The notes beneath the pieces were generated by a model that saw only the letters and a program-made list of their open reading frames with translations, made no database searches and had not been told where the DNA came from. A stretch of DNA of 48,522 bases, taken from the NCBI RefSeq assembly GCF_030684215.1, contig NZ_JAUXOV010000020.1:1-48522 (forward strand). The letters run 5' to 3'. Made by a program: the position numbers and the translations under genes. The stretch is from Pseudotabrizicola sp. (GTDB taxonomy: Bacteria; Pseudomonadota; Alphaproteobacteria; Rhodobacterales; Rhodobacteraceae). How positions within the stretch are numbered: position 1 is the first letter of the stretch; each line of letters opens with the position of its first letter. Positions 31,767-40,173 of this stretch are shown piece after piece.

Positions 31767-32099
31767 GCCAGCGGCGAGAGTCTGCTTGCCGCCCTCCGCG
31801 AAGGCAACGGCAGGATCGACGTGCCCGGCCCTTTGCTGACGGTCAGCCCTGACGGCGTGCCGCCGTGGAGCTTCACCAAACCCGTCGTTTGTGCATGGTG
31901 CAGCATTATCCACGTTTTCAAGCTTTTCTGACAACGGGTTTGCTGACAGACATCGCGTCGCCCTTGCGTCTTAAGGTATCAATCAAGGCATCTGCAAATT
32001 TAGAAGCTACTCAGACATTGTCGTTTCCAATGTGCCGCAAGACTACCCTGCCAAGATGATTCGGTGGCGTTGTTGCACTTGTCGGCAAGCAACGAATTC
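31767..32099. other. Junction region without a recognisable gene
   Basis: No supported coding region. GGCGTTGTTGCAC at 32066-32078 resembles outer ends of IS5- and IS6-type insertion sequences, so a former insertion may have cut the helicase gene to the left. A frame on the plus strand (31770-31925) reads through without family features. Confidence 0.3.
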
Positions 32100-33353
32100 C
32101 TACTGCACGTAGTTGGAATTTACGGTTTCAAAGGTCAGTTTAACCTTAACTGTCCCTTCGGAATACGAGAGCGACAGTTCAATTGCCAGCATATTTGCCA
32201 AAGAATGGACAATTGCCAGGCCGAGGCCGAGGCCAGTTGACTGTTTTCCCCGAACAAAGCGTGCGGCAGACAGATTGTAATCCAGCGCTGAGTTTTCGAT
32301 AATGAGAACCCCGTCTGGAGTCAGCCGCAGGCGCGCTTCACCCGCGCCATGGTCCAGTGCATTCTCGATCAGGTTTCGCAACAAGATGGCCACAGCGTCT
32401 GCATCCGCTGTGACGAGTAGGGTTTCCAGATCACTGTCATCAAATCGGATTGGATGGCGCGCATGGGGCCGGACCTCTTCAATCAACAATCTCAGGATGC
32501 GGATAAGATCCGAAGGGCCACGCCCGATGCCGACGCCCGCTTCCAGTCGGGAAAGCTGCAACAGGCGCTCCACGCGCCGTGTCAGGGCGTCGACCGTTTC
32601 AATGGCTTTGATCGCGTCAGGATCGGCTGACAGCTCCAACCGTCCGCGCAAAGTGGCAAGGGGCGTGCGCAATTCATGTGCAGCGTTGGCGATGAAATCA
32701 CGCTCAGAGTGCCGCAATGTCTCGATCCGGGCCAGATAGCTGTTCAGAGCGATGGCAAGGGGCAGCACTTCATCCGGCAGCGCATCAGGACCGATTGCGG
32801 ACAGATCATCTGGCTTTCGCTGTGCAACTTCCGCCGCAAGCCGCGAAACGGGCGCTGTTGCCTCTGCCACAGTCCTGCGCAAACCGAACAGAAGCAGTCC
32901 GATCAAAGGGAGCGCGAGCACAAGAAGCGCCGAGGCTGCCTCAAGCGTTTCTTCGCGCTGCCAGTTTGCCGAATAGGCGGCTTCGATCACAACACCTTCC
33001 GTGCTGCGGCGCAGGATGCGCCAGCCCGGGGCATCGTGAAATCCATCGCTTGCAAGCGTCGGCCAAGGCGCAGGCCCTGCTGCGTGATCCGAAGACACGA
33101 TGCGCAAGACCCGCGCGCCATCATTGGTTTCCACCCCCAGCATGCGCGGAATGCCCCCCTCTGACGCAGTGTCCATAAACAGCACAGTGGTTTCGACCAG
33201 CACCTCCAGCTCTTCGTCGAACATCTCAGTCATTTCATGGTTCAGGACCGCCAGAGACAGTGAAATCGTGGCAAGCCATCCTCCCATCACAAGCAGCAGA
33301 ACCCGGCCTGTCAAACGACGGCGCAGCGACCACGGGCGCGGTGTCGCGGTCAT
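32100..33353 (-). CDS. Sensor histidine kinase (OmpR-partner type)
   Basis: A 417-residue inner-membrane kinase. Two membrane segments (about residues 17-38 and 141-159) enclose a periplasmic sensor of about 100 residues. A HAMP-like linker, the HisKA helix with phosphoryl site H226 in NAAHELRTPLA, and an ATPase domain with NLIENALDHG and GLGLGLAIVHSL follow. It overlaps its response regulator by four bases. The layout resembles QseC/PmrB-type sensors. As the pair is divergent from eptA-dgkA it probably controls lipid A modification in response to cations or peptides. Confidence 0.9.
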   Translation of the reverse strand: MTATPRPWSLRRRLTGRVLLLVMGGWLATISLSLAVLNHEMTEMFDEELEVLVETTVLFMDTASEGGIPRMLGVETNDGARVLRIVSSDHAAGPAPWPTLASDGFHDAPGWRILRRSTEGVVIEAAYSANWQREETLEAASALLVLALPLIGLLLFGLRRTVAEATAPVSRLAAEVAQRKPDDLSAIGPDALPDEVLPLAIALNSYLARIETLRHSERDFIANAAHELRTPLATLRGRLELSADPDAIKAIETVDALTRRVERLLQLSRLEAGVGIGRGPSDLIRILRLLIEEVRPHARHPIRFDDSDLETLLVTADADAVAILLRNLIENALDHGAGEARLRLTPDGVLIIENSALDYNLSAARFVRGKQSTGLGLGLAIVHSLANMLAIELSLSYSEGTVKVKLTFETVNSNYVQ

Positions 33354-34003
33354 GGCAGGACGTAACCAAGGCCGCGGCGCGTCTCGATGACCGCAGAGCC
33401 CAGCTTGCTGCGCAGGCGCGAGATATACACTTCAACCGCGTTGCCTTCGATAGCGGCGTCAAAGCTGCCCAAAACCTCCTCCAATGCGGATTTCGACAAT
33501 ACACGCCCGCGCGCGCCCAAAAGCGCATCAAACACCGCCCATTCGCGCGAAGTCAGGCGGATATCGGTCCGATCTTTCCAGATACGCGCCGCGGCGCGAT
33601 CGACCTCCAGTTCGCCCACAGCAACCCGCGTTTCAGGAAGGCCCTGACCCCGTCTGGCATGGGCGCGGATGCGTGCGGATAATTCGTTCAAGTCAAAAGG
33701 TTTGACCACATAGTCATCGGCACCGGCATCAAGCCCTGCAATGCGATCACTGATCTGGTCTCGCGCCGTTGCGATCAAGACGGGCGTCCGATCGCCCGCC
33801 CGTCGGCACGCGCGCAACAGGTCCAGCCCCGACCCGTCCGGCAAGCCCAGATCAAGGATCACGCAAGCATAATCCGCAACGGCCATCGCGGCTGCGGCAG
33901 TGGCCATATCCATCGCATGATCGACGGCATGCCCATCCGCCCGCAGAAAACGCAGGACAGATTGGGCCAGATCATCCGTGTCTTCGACCAAAAGCAGACG
34001 CAT
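33350..34003 (-). CDS. OmpR-family response regulator
   Basis: A 217-residue regulator with receiver domain (acidic pocket ED at 7-8, phosphoryl D51, lysine in VKPFD) and a C-terminal winged helix (LTSREWAVFDALL, VEVYISRLRSKLG, ETRRGLGYVL). The start at 34003 gives MRLLLVEDT; the longer frame adds non-family residues. It lies head to head with eptA, with about 160 bases between, which should contain its target promoter. I cannot make out a clear direct-repeat operator there. Confidence 0.9.
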   Translation of the reverse strand: MRLLLVEDTDDLAQSVLRFLRADGHAVDHAMDMATAAAAMAVADYACVILDLGLPDGSGLDLLRACRRAGDRTPVLIATARDQISDRIAGLDAGADDYVVKPFDLNELSARIRAHARRGQGLPETRVAVGELEVDRAAARIWKDRTDIRLTSREWAVFDALLGARGRVLSKSALEEVLGSFDAAIEGNAVEVYISRLRSKLGSAVIETRRGLGYVLP

Positions 34004-34160
34004 GAGCCTGTGTAGATCGTGGCGCCGTGCGATGCGAGCGCAAGATTGCATCTGCGCTGTAAGGCTGGCGCAAGGTTGGGTTGCGAAGGCGATGCTGAAC
34101 TGCCCGTGCCGCACCTGTGCATGGGCAGGCATCGCTTTACAACCATGGACGCTACATCAC

Positions 34161-35807
34161 ATGACTGAACTGACCAATCCCCGCAATCCGTTGTCTTTAT
34201 GGCGACCGGAGCTGGGTCAAACTGCGCTGACCCTAGTTGTTGCCAGCTATATTATGGCAGTGCTGAACGCGGGCTTCTGGGACAGGGTCACGCTTATTTT
34301 TCCACAGTCTTTCGGACAGCGAGCGTTGTTCGGGTTCGGGGTCTGGGCCCTGACAGTGCTACTGCTAGAACTTTTTGGCCCGTGGCGCCTGCAACGGCCT
34401 GTCGCGGCGCTGCTGATCCTGATTGCGGCGGGCGCGCATTATTACGAGCGTAACTTCGGTGTGTTGATCGACCGCGAAATGGTTCGCAATGTGTTTGAGA
34501 CAACCATGACTGAATCGCGCCATCTGATAACCGGATCGGCGATTTTTCAGATCAGTTTGACAGGGATCTTGCCTGCTGCATTGGTGTTCTGGCCCAAGGT
34601 CAGGCATGTGGGCGTGTGGCATCAGCTTTGGCGCTGGCCCTTGGGCGTGATGCTGGGGTTTGCGTTGATGGTCGGGGCCTTGTTCGGCGACTATAAGGCG
34701 TACTCAGCCGCCTTGCGCGAACACCATGACCTGATGGGGGCCTATCAGCCTGGGGCGTCGTTGAATGCCGTGCTGCGATACACACGCGAGCAATGGAAGA
34801 CGGCCGATCCGATTGTGCAACCGCTTGGCACTGATGCCCGGCCTAGCCCAGTGCTGGCAAGCACGGACAAACCAGTTCTGCTTGTTATCTTCGCTGGCGA
34901 GACTGCGCGCGCGCAAAACTTTGGTCTGAATGGCTATGTGCGCGATACTACGCCGAACCTGCGTGCGCATGATGTCATCAACTTTGCCGATACCTCTGCA
35001 TGTGGCACGTCAACGGCAGTTTCGCTGCCCTGCATGTTTTCCCGCCTGACGCAGGCGGAGTATTCGCGCGATGCTTTTTTAAGCGAAGAAAATCTGCTGG
35101 ATGTTCTGACCCATGCGGGAATGGTCGTGGAATGGCATGACAACAACACAGGGGATCAAAGGATCGCAACCCGCACGGGCTGGGCACGGGTCGATGCGAC
35201 CCCTGATCCTGAAGCCTGCGCCATTGAATGCACGGACGAAGTGTTCCTGCCATTGATCGCGGATCGTCTGGCCACGATCACGCAAAACACAGTTCTGGTC
35301 CTGCACATGATCGGCAGCCACGGCCCCGCCTATCACCTGCGCTATCCGCCCGCCCGCGCGAACTTTCAGCCCGAATGCAAGACATCGCAGTTTTCAGCCT
35401 GCACCGTCGAGGAAATCGTGAACAGCTATGACAACACGATTCTTGAAACCGATTTCGTATTGTCGCGCACGATTGACATGATGCAGGCATCGGACCGGGT
35501 GCACTCTGCAATGATCTTCCTGTCAGACCACGGCGAATCCTTGGGCGAAGATGGGCTTTACTTGCACGCGGCCCCCCGTTTCATGGCGCCAGAGACGCAA
35601 ACCAAGGTGCCTTTTGTCCTGTGGATGGGCCAGGGGTTCCAGTCTGCCATGAGATTAGATCGCGACTGCCTGCGCGATGCGTCCTTTAATCCTGTCAGTC
35701 ACGACAATCTGTTTCATAGCGTTCTTGGACTATTGGATCTTACCACCACGGTTCGCGACCCTGCGCTTGATCTGTTTGGGACCTGCCGCAACGGGGATCC
35801 AAGCTGA
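34161..35807 (+). CDS. eptA: Lipid A phosphoethanolamine transferase, EptA/MCR type
   Basis: A 548-residue inner-membrane enzyme. Five N-terminal membrane segments (up to about residue 175) precede a periplasmic alkaline-phosphatase-fold domain with GETARAQNFGLNGY (residues 246-259), the nucleophile Thr283 in SACGTSTAVSLPCMFS and zinc ligands in SDHGESLG. It moves phosphoethanolamine from phosphatidylethanolamine to lipid A, lowering negative charge. Paired cysteines of the family are present. The next gene, dgkA, removes the diacylglycerol by-product. The two are co-translated with an overlapping stop/start. Confidence 0.93.
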   Translation: MTELTNPRNPLSLWRPELGQTALTLVVASYIMAVLNAGFWDRVTLIFPQSFGQRALFGFGVWALTVLLLELFGPWRLQRPVAALLILIAAGAHYYERNFGVLIDREMVRNVFETTMTESRHLITGSAIFQISLTGILPAALVFWPKVRHVGVWHQLWRWPLGVMLGFALMVGALFGDYKAYSAALREHHDLMGAYQPGASLNAVLRYTREQWKTADPIVQPLGTDARPSPVLASTDKPVLLVIFAGETARAQNFGLNGYVRDTTPNLRAHDVINFADTSACGTSTAVSLPCMFSRLTQAEYSRDAFLSEENLLDVLTHAGMVVEWHDNNTGDQRIATRTGWARVDATPDPEACAIECTDEVFLPLIADRLATITQNTVLVLHMIGSHGPAYHLRYPPARANFQPECKTSQFSACTVEEIVNSYDNTILETDFVLSRTIDMMQASDRVHSAMIFLSDHGESLGEDGLYLHAAPRFMAPETQTKVPFVLWMGQGFQSAMRLDRDCLRDASFNPVSHDNLFHSVLGLLDLTTTVRDPALDLFGTCRNGDPS

Positions 35808-36199
35808 TGGACAGCCAGAAATCGACCCACCGCGTGGTTGTGCCCCCGCGCGGTGGGCTGCTGCATGTCGTTGACGCGTCCGGTTACTCAATCGCAGGAT
35901 TGCGCAGGTTGTTGCATGAAACGGCAGCGCGACTGGAATTGGTTGGTGGTGGAATTGTCGCCTTGGGTTTCTTGTGGCGCGGGGCCACGCTTTGGCATTG
36001 GCTGGTCGCGGCATGCCTGCTTGCCCTGATCCTGGCCGTGGAAGCGTTGAATACGGCCATCGAGGTGCTGACAGACCGACTGTCCCCCGAATGGTCACAA
36101 ATGGCAAAAGACGCCAAGGATCTTGGGTCGTTTGCGGTGGGGGTTATGTTGGTCGTGACCAGCATCTTCGTTGCGATTGTGATGATCGGGGCAATTTGA
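35807..36199 (+). CDS. dgkA: Diacylglycerol kinase, DgkA type
   Basis: A 130-residue membrane protein with three helices and the family motif AVEALNTAIEVLTDRLSPEW followed by AKDAKDLGSFAVGVM, which forms the active site. It phosphorylates the diacylglycerol left when EptA takes phosphoethanolamine, returning it to phospholipid synthesis. The start overlaps the eptA stop by one base. It is convergent to the second histidine kinase with only 12 bases between, so no room for a conventional terminator. Confidence 0.92.
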   Translation: MDSQKSTHRVVVPPRGGLLHVVDASGYSIAGLRRLLHETAARLELVGGGIVALGFLWRGATLWHWLVAACLLALILAVEALNTAIEVLTDRLSPEWSQMAKDAKDLGSFAVGVMLVVTSIFVAIVMIGAI

Positions 36200-36211
36200 C
36201 GCCCGACTGGA

Positions 36212-37543
36212 TCAGGCTGTGGCCATCGGCAGATGGAATCTGACCGAAACCCCATCGATACGGTCGGAGCGAGGGGAGTCGATTTGAAGTTCTGCCCCGG
36301 TCCGGTCCGCGATGGCGGCGACAATCGCAAGGCCAAGGCCACTGCCCATTTGTGGGCCAGACCGGACAAAGCGCGCGGTCAGGTCGTTCAGGCTTTGCGG
36401 CGGCACAACGGGCCCCTCGTTGTCGACCTGTAGAACCCCTGTTGCAGACAGGCTGACGTGAACCGGTGCGCCTTGCATCCCGTGTCTTAACGCATTGTCC
36501 GCAAGGTTCCGGGCAAGAATGGCAAAGGCATCGGGGTCAAGGTCAGACAGGACCGGGGTATCGGCCATGCTCAGGATCAGGCGCGCGCCATCCCCGCCCC
36601 GCGCCATGTCGCCAATGACCAACCGCAGCACGGGGCGAAGATCGCTTGCAGTCTCCAGCCGCAAGCGGCCGCCTTCGGCGCGGGCCAGTTGCATCAGGCG
36701 TTCGGACAGCCGGGTCAGGCGTTTGAGTGTGGCCTCAATATCGGCCGCGCGCGCGCTGGCGGCGGGGTCACTGGTTTCCGACTGCAGACGCTGGGCCTGC
36801 GCGATGGCCCCGGCCAGCGGTGTGCGCAATTCATGCGCAGCGTTGGCGGCGAAGCTGCGTTCTGCGTCAAACGCGGCGGAAAGCCGGTGCAACAAGGTAT
36901 TCAGCGTATCGGCCACCGGGGCAACTTCGGCGGGCAGATCTTCGACGGCAATCTGCGACATGTCGCGCGCCCCGCGTGCCGCCAACTGGGTACGCAAGCG
37001 GTGCAGCGGTGCAAGGCTTGCGCTGACAACCAACAGGATCGCCAGCAAAGCCAAAGGAATGACGATCAACAGCGGCAGGCCAAGGCTCATCTGGATGTCC
37101 CGGGCAACGCGCGCGCGGTTGGCCAGCGGTTCGGCCACCGTCATCCGGATCGTGCCTTGCAGAACGGCTTCGTTGTAGAACCGATGCGTTGCAGATGTGC
37201 GGAACCCAGCGCCGTCCCAATCGGGGAAATCCCGCGGGTCGGCGGCATGGGATTGCAATAGAATACGACCCTGAGCATCGCGAATGATGTAGGTCAGGAA
37301 CTCAGCATGCTGGCCAATGGCGGCAAGCTGCTGGGTCACGCCCTCTTCTTCACGCTCGATGATGTCAAGGACGGCCAGCGGCAGGATCCGCTGCACGGTC
37401 TCTTGCAGGCTGGAATCGAAGGTTTCCTCCAGAGATTGCCGCACGATGATCGCCGTGACCGAGGCCGCACCGATCCACAGCAGGGTCAGCAACAGGCCCA
37501 GCCACAGCGCAAGGCGCCCTTGCAGACTGCGTGGTGCCCTCAT
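36212..37543 (-). CDS. Sensor histidine kinase, second system
   Basis: A 443-residue membrane kinase with segments at about residues 12-34 and 153-176, a periplasmic sensor of about 115 residues, and the phosphoryl site H237 in NAAHELRTPLAG, followed by NLADNALRHG and GSGLGLAIVAAIADR. It overlaps its regulator by four bases. The sensor domain has no close resemblance to the first kinase's. As the system faces the PepSY/ferric-reductase genes, the signal could be metal or redox state in the periplasm; this is inference. Confidence 0.9.
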   Translation of the reverse strand: MRAPRSLQGRLALWLGLLLTLLWIGAASVTAIIVRQSLEETFDSSLQETVQRILPLAVLDIIEREEEGVTQQLAAIGQHAEFLTYIIRDAQGRILLQSHAADPRDFPDWDGAGFRTSATHRFYNEAVLQGTIRMTVAEPLANRARVARDIQMSLGLPLLIVIPLALLAILLVVSASLAPLHRLRTQLAARGARDMSQIAVEDLPAEVAPVADTLNTLLHRLSAAFDAERSFAANAAHELRTPLAGAIAQAQRLQSETSDPAASARAADIEATLKRLTRLSERLMQLARAEGGRLRLETASDLRPVLRLVIGDMARGGDGARLILSMADTPVLSDLDPDAFAILARNLADNALRHGMQGAPVHVSLSATGVLQVDNEGPVVPPQSLNDLTARFVRSGPQMGSGLGLAIVAAIADRTGAELQIDSPRSDRIDGVSVRFHLPMATA

Positions 37544-38199
37544 GCCGGAGCCAAGCGATAGCCAAGACCGCGCTCCGTCTCAATGATCCCGGCCCCCAGT
37601 TTCTTGCGCAAGCGACTGACATGCACCTCGATCGTGTTGCTCTCGATCTCGGCGTCGAAGGTGTAAAGCTTATCTTCCAGTTGCGACTTGGACAGAAGCT
37701 GCCCAGGATGGGCAAGAAACGCTTCGAACAGGGCCCATTCCCGCGCTGTCAGCGTCACCGTGCGACCGTCGCGGTGGATGCTTCTGGCCGCAAGGTCGAT
37801 TTCAAGGGCACCATGGGTCACGATGGGGTTGGGATTGCCGGTATAGCGCCGCGCCACCGATCCAATTCGGGCCGACAGTTCTGACAGATCAAAGGGTTTC
37901 ACCAGATAATCGTCGGCCCCCGCGTTCAACCCATCGATGCGATCCGACACCTGATCCAGCGCCGTCAGAATGATGACAGGCGTTACATCGCCGCGCGCCC
38001 GGAGTTTGCGCAGGAACGGGATGCCGCGTCCATCAGGCAGCATCAGATCCAGCAAAACGAGATCGAACGACGCGCCCGCAATCGCATCCGCCGCTGTATC
38101 GAGGCGTGCCACCCAGTCCACCGAATGCCCGTCGCTTGCAATCTGGTCGCGCACGGCGGCACCAAGAACAGTGTCATCTTCGATCAGCAATATGCGCAT
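37540..38199 (-). CDS. OmpR-family response regulator, second system
   Basis: A 219-residue regulator with receiver (ED at 7-8, phosphoryl D51, KPFD) and winged-helix DNA-binding domain (LTAREWALFEAFL, IEVHVSRLRKKLG, ETERGLGYRL). It is similar to the regulator at 33350 along its length, so the two systems are probably paralogous. Start 38199 gives MRILLIEDD. It is divergent from the secreted PepSY gene at 38330, and the space between contains CTGACG repeats 11 bases apart, the spacing typical of OmpR-type operators. Confidence 0.92.
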   Translation of the reverse strand: MRILLIEDDTVLGAAVRDQIASDGHSVDWVARLDTAADAIAGASFDLVLLDLMLPDGRGIPFLRKLRARGDVTPVIILTALDQVSDRIDGLNAGADDYLVKPFDLSELSARIGSVARRYTGNPNPIVTHGALEIDLAARSIHRDGRTVTLTAREWALFEAFLAHPGQLLSKSQLEDKLYTFDAEIESNTIEVHVSRLRKKLGAGIIETERGLGYRLAPA

Positions 38200-38239
38200 T
38201 TGCGGTTTCCTTGTTATGTCCACCTTATAGCGAACAGAC

Positions 38240-38256
38240 CTGACGGGAAACTGACG
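38240..38256. promoter_or_regulatory. Direct repeat, candidate response-regulator site
   Basis: CTGACG at 38240-38245 and again at 38251-38256, 11 bases apart, one helical turn, as for tandem OmpR-family dimers. It lies between the regulator (start 38199) and the PepSY gene (start 38330). A related TCAG-N7-TCAG pair occurs at 40114. Confidence 0.5.
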
Positions 38257-38329
38257 AAGCGTTATCGCCAGCTTCAGCATGCCGTCAGCTTGGGGGCGCA
38301 CAAAGGTGCAGTTGAAAAAGGAACATCCG

Positions 38330-38722
38330 ATGAAACACGCACTCCCCCTCGCGGTTCTAGTGGCGCTTGTCACATCTGGCGCTGCGTTTGCCGATGACGA
38401 TTGCAACAGCCCGATGTCGCAGTGGCAACCGCGTGAAGCGGCGACATCCTATGTTTCCGGGCTGGGGATCACAGCAGATCGTCTGCGGATAGATGATGGT
38501 TGCTATGAGGTCCGTGGCCGTGACAGCGACGGCAACAGAGTCGAGCTGAAACTCGATCCAGCCACTTTGGCCCTGGTGGAACTGGAGATCAGGTTTCAAT
38601 CAGGTGCCGATCCATCACGCTATCTGCCCGGTGCGCGCGGTCAGGCCGCAATGGTGCCGCGAGCCCCAGTGGCCAACCCACTGCTGACCCCGGGCACGGC
38701 GCCGCAAGTCGGCGGGAACTGA
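38330..38722 (+). CDS. Secreted PepSY-domain protein with a PG-APQV tail
   Basis: A 130-residue protein with a signal peptide (MKHALPLAVLVALVTSGAAFA), a PepSY-like unit (TSYVSGLGITADRLRIDDGCYEVRG region through KLDPATLALVE) and a proline-rich C-terminal tail ending LLTPGTAPQVGGN. The mature N-terminus has DDDC, and a second cysteine lies in DDGCYE, so a disulfide is possible. The start at 38330 follows aaaagga. It is followed after ten bases by the ferric-reductase-like gene. PepSY proteins in such settings bind or regulate redox partners or metals; the role here is open. Confidence 0.82.
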   Translation: MKHALPLAVLVALVTSGAAFADDDCNSPMSQWQPREAATSYVSGLGITADRLRIDDGCYEVRGRDSDGNRVELKLDPATLALVELEIRFQSGADPSRYLPGARGQAAMVPRAPVANPLLTPGTAPQVGGN

Positions 38723-38732
38723 AAGACACTCC

Positions 38733-40001
38733 ATGACCCTGACAGGACCGGTTCTTTTCGCGCTGGCCGTTCTGGCCGGCGCTATCCTTGGTGCGCAAAC
38801 CTACGCACCCTATGGCGCGGAAAGCGCCTTCAGCATCGCCATAGGTGCTGCCGCAATTGTGGCCATGAGCGGCTCACTGATCCTCGCCGCGCGCCCGCGC
38901 CTGATCGAGCCATTTTTTGGTGGGCTGGATCGAATGTATGTGATCCACAAATGGTTGGGTATTGCCGCACTTGTGTTGATGGTGCTGCACGACCAGATCG
39001 AGCCGGATATCGAGGATTTCGTGCGTGAGACATCCTTGGGCGAATTGGCCGAAGATGTGGGTGAAATTGCCTTTTACGGATTTATCGGGTTGATCGCGAT
39101 CAGTTGGTTCAAGCGCATTCCCTTCACAAGGCTGGAACTGCCATGGCCCTTGTGGCGGTTCACACATCGCTTCATGGGGTTGCTCTTTGCCATCGCGGCC
39201 TTCCACCAACTGGCCATCGACAAGCCCGCAGGGCTGGACGGCACGCTGGACCTTTATCTCAATGGTTTCAGTCTGGCGGGTCTGGCCGCATGGCTGTTTA
39301 CACAATTTGTCGCCCCCTTCCTGCGCCCGCGCCCCTATGCGCTGGATCAGGTCGCGCGTCATGGCGGCACGACCGAGATCACCTTGCGCCCTGAGGGTCG
39401 GGCCATGCGCTGGCGTCCGGGCCAGTTCGCCTTTGTCGCAGCACCCGGCGCGGGGCTGTCCGAGGCGCATCCTTTCACCATCGCCAGCGCGCCCAAAGCG
39501 GATGGCACATTGCGCTTCGGGATCAAGTCGCTGGGGGATTGGACCAAGGCGCTGCCGGGTCGACTGGCGGCGGGGCAAAGCCTGACGATTGAGGGGCCTT
39601 ACGGTCGATTCCTGTTTCGCAAACGGGTGCGCAAGCAGGTCTGGCTGGCTGGCGGCATCGGCATCACGCCATTTCTTGCCTGGGCCGAGGCCCTGACCGA
39701 CACCGATACGCAGCAGATCGCGCTGGTCTGGGCGGTGGCATCAAAGGACGAGGCCTTTGCCGGTGATCGTCTGGCCGCCATTGCCGCGCGCCATCCCGGG
39801 CTGACCGTGCAGATCGTCGCCAGCAAGACCGATGGCCGACTGACAGCAGAAAAGCTTGTTGCGCTGGTTCACTTCCCGATCCGCGAGGCAGAGTTGTTCT
39901 TTTGCGGCCCATGCGGATTGCGTGACGGCATCTTGGCAGGGCTGAAGACGATGAACCAGACCCCGCGCCGCGTGCATTCCGAAGCCTTCGAATTTCGCTG
40001 A
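38733..40001 (+). CDS. Ferric-reductase-like transmembrane flavohaem oxidoreductase
   Basis: A 422-residue fusion. The membrane half (about residues 1-215) has six helices with paired histidines H72/H86 and H145/H158, spaced to hold two haems as in the ferric reductase/NADPH oxidase family. The cytoplasmic half binds FAD (HPFTIASAP) and NAD(P)H (GGIGITPFLAW and FFCGPCGL). It should move electrons from NAD(P)H across the membrane to a periplasmic acceptor. Terminator at 40046 closes this two-gene unit. The acceptor may be ferric iron, a quinone or the neighbouring flavoproteins. Confidence 0.9.
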   Translation: MTLTGPVLFALAVLAGAILGAQTYAPYGAESAFSIAIGAAAIVAMSGSLILAARPRLIEPFFGGLDRMYVIHKWLGIAALVLMVLHDQIEPDIEDFVRETSLGELAEDVGEIAFYGFIGLIAISWFKRIPFTRLELPWPLWRFTHRFMGLLFAIAAFHQLAIDKPAGLDGTLDLYLNGFSLAGLAAWLFTQFVAPFLRPRPYALDQVARHGGTTEITLRPEGRAMRWRPGQFAFVAAPGAGLSEAHPFTIASAPKADGTLRFGIKSLGDWTKALPGRLAAGQSLTIEGPYGRFLFRKRVRKQVWLAGGIGITPFLAWAEALTDTDTQQIALVWAVASKDEAFAGDRLAAIAARHPGLTVQIVASKTDGRLTAEKLVALVHFPIREAELFFCGPCGLRDGILAGLKTMNQTPRRVHSEAFEFR

Positions 40002-40045
40002 CGTTGATCTGTTCCAGGGTGCGGCTGTCCCTCCGACCCTGACCT

Positions 40046-40079
40046 GCGCCCCGGCCAGATAAGTCCGGGGCGCTTTTTT
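40046..40079 (+). terminator. Rho-independent terminator
   Basis: A perfect nine-base stem (GCGCCCCGG and CCGGGGCGC) with a ten-base loop is followed by six T. It ends the PepSY/ferric-reductase unit, so the downstream genes need their own promoter. Confidence 0.92.
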
Positions 40080-40113
40080 CCTGACGCCAGGCTGAAGCAG
40101 TTTCTGTCCCGAT

Positions 40114-40132
40114 GTCAGCCAGCCATCAGCCA
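40114..40132. promoter_or_regulatory. Direct repeat, second candidate response-regulator site
   Basis: TCAG at 40115-40118 and 40126-40129 (within GTCAGCC and ATCAGCC), 11 bases apart. Read on the other strand the site at 38240 has the same TCAG-N7-TCAG form. It lies 42-60 bases before the start at 40174. Confidence 0.45.
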
Positions 40133-40173
40133 CGCGCGTCAAAGTGGCGTCATCCAGAAAAGGAACCTTCGCC

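Noticed and set aside
31689-31934. Minus-strand frame of 81 residues beside the broken helicase
   Set aside because: No family, no ribosome site and it crosses the rearranged junction.
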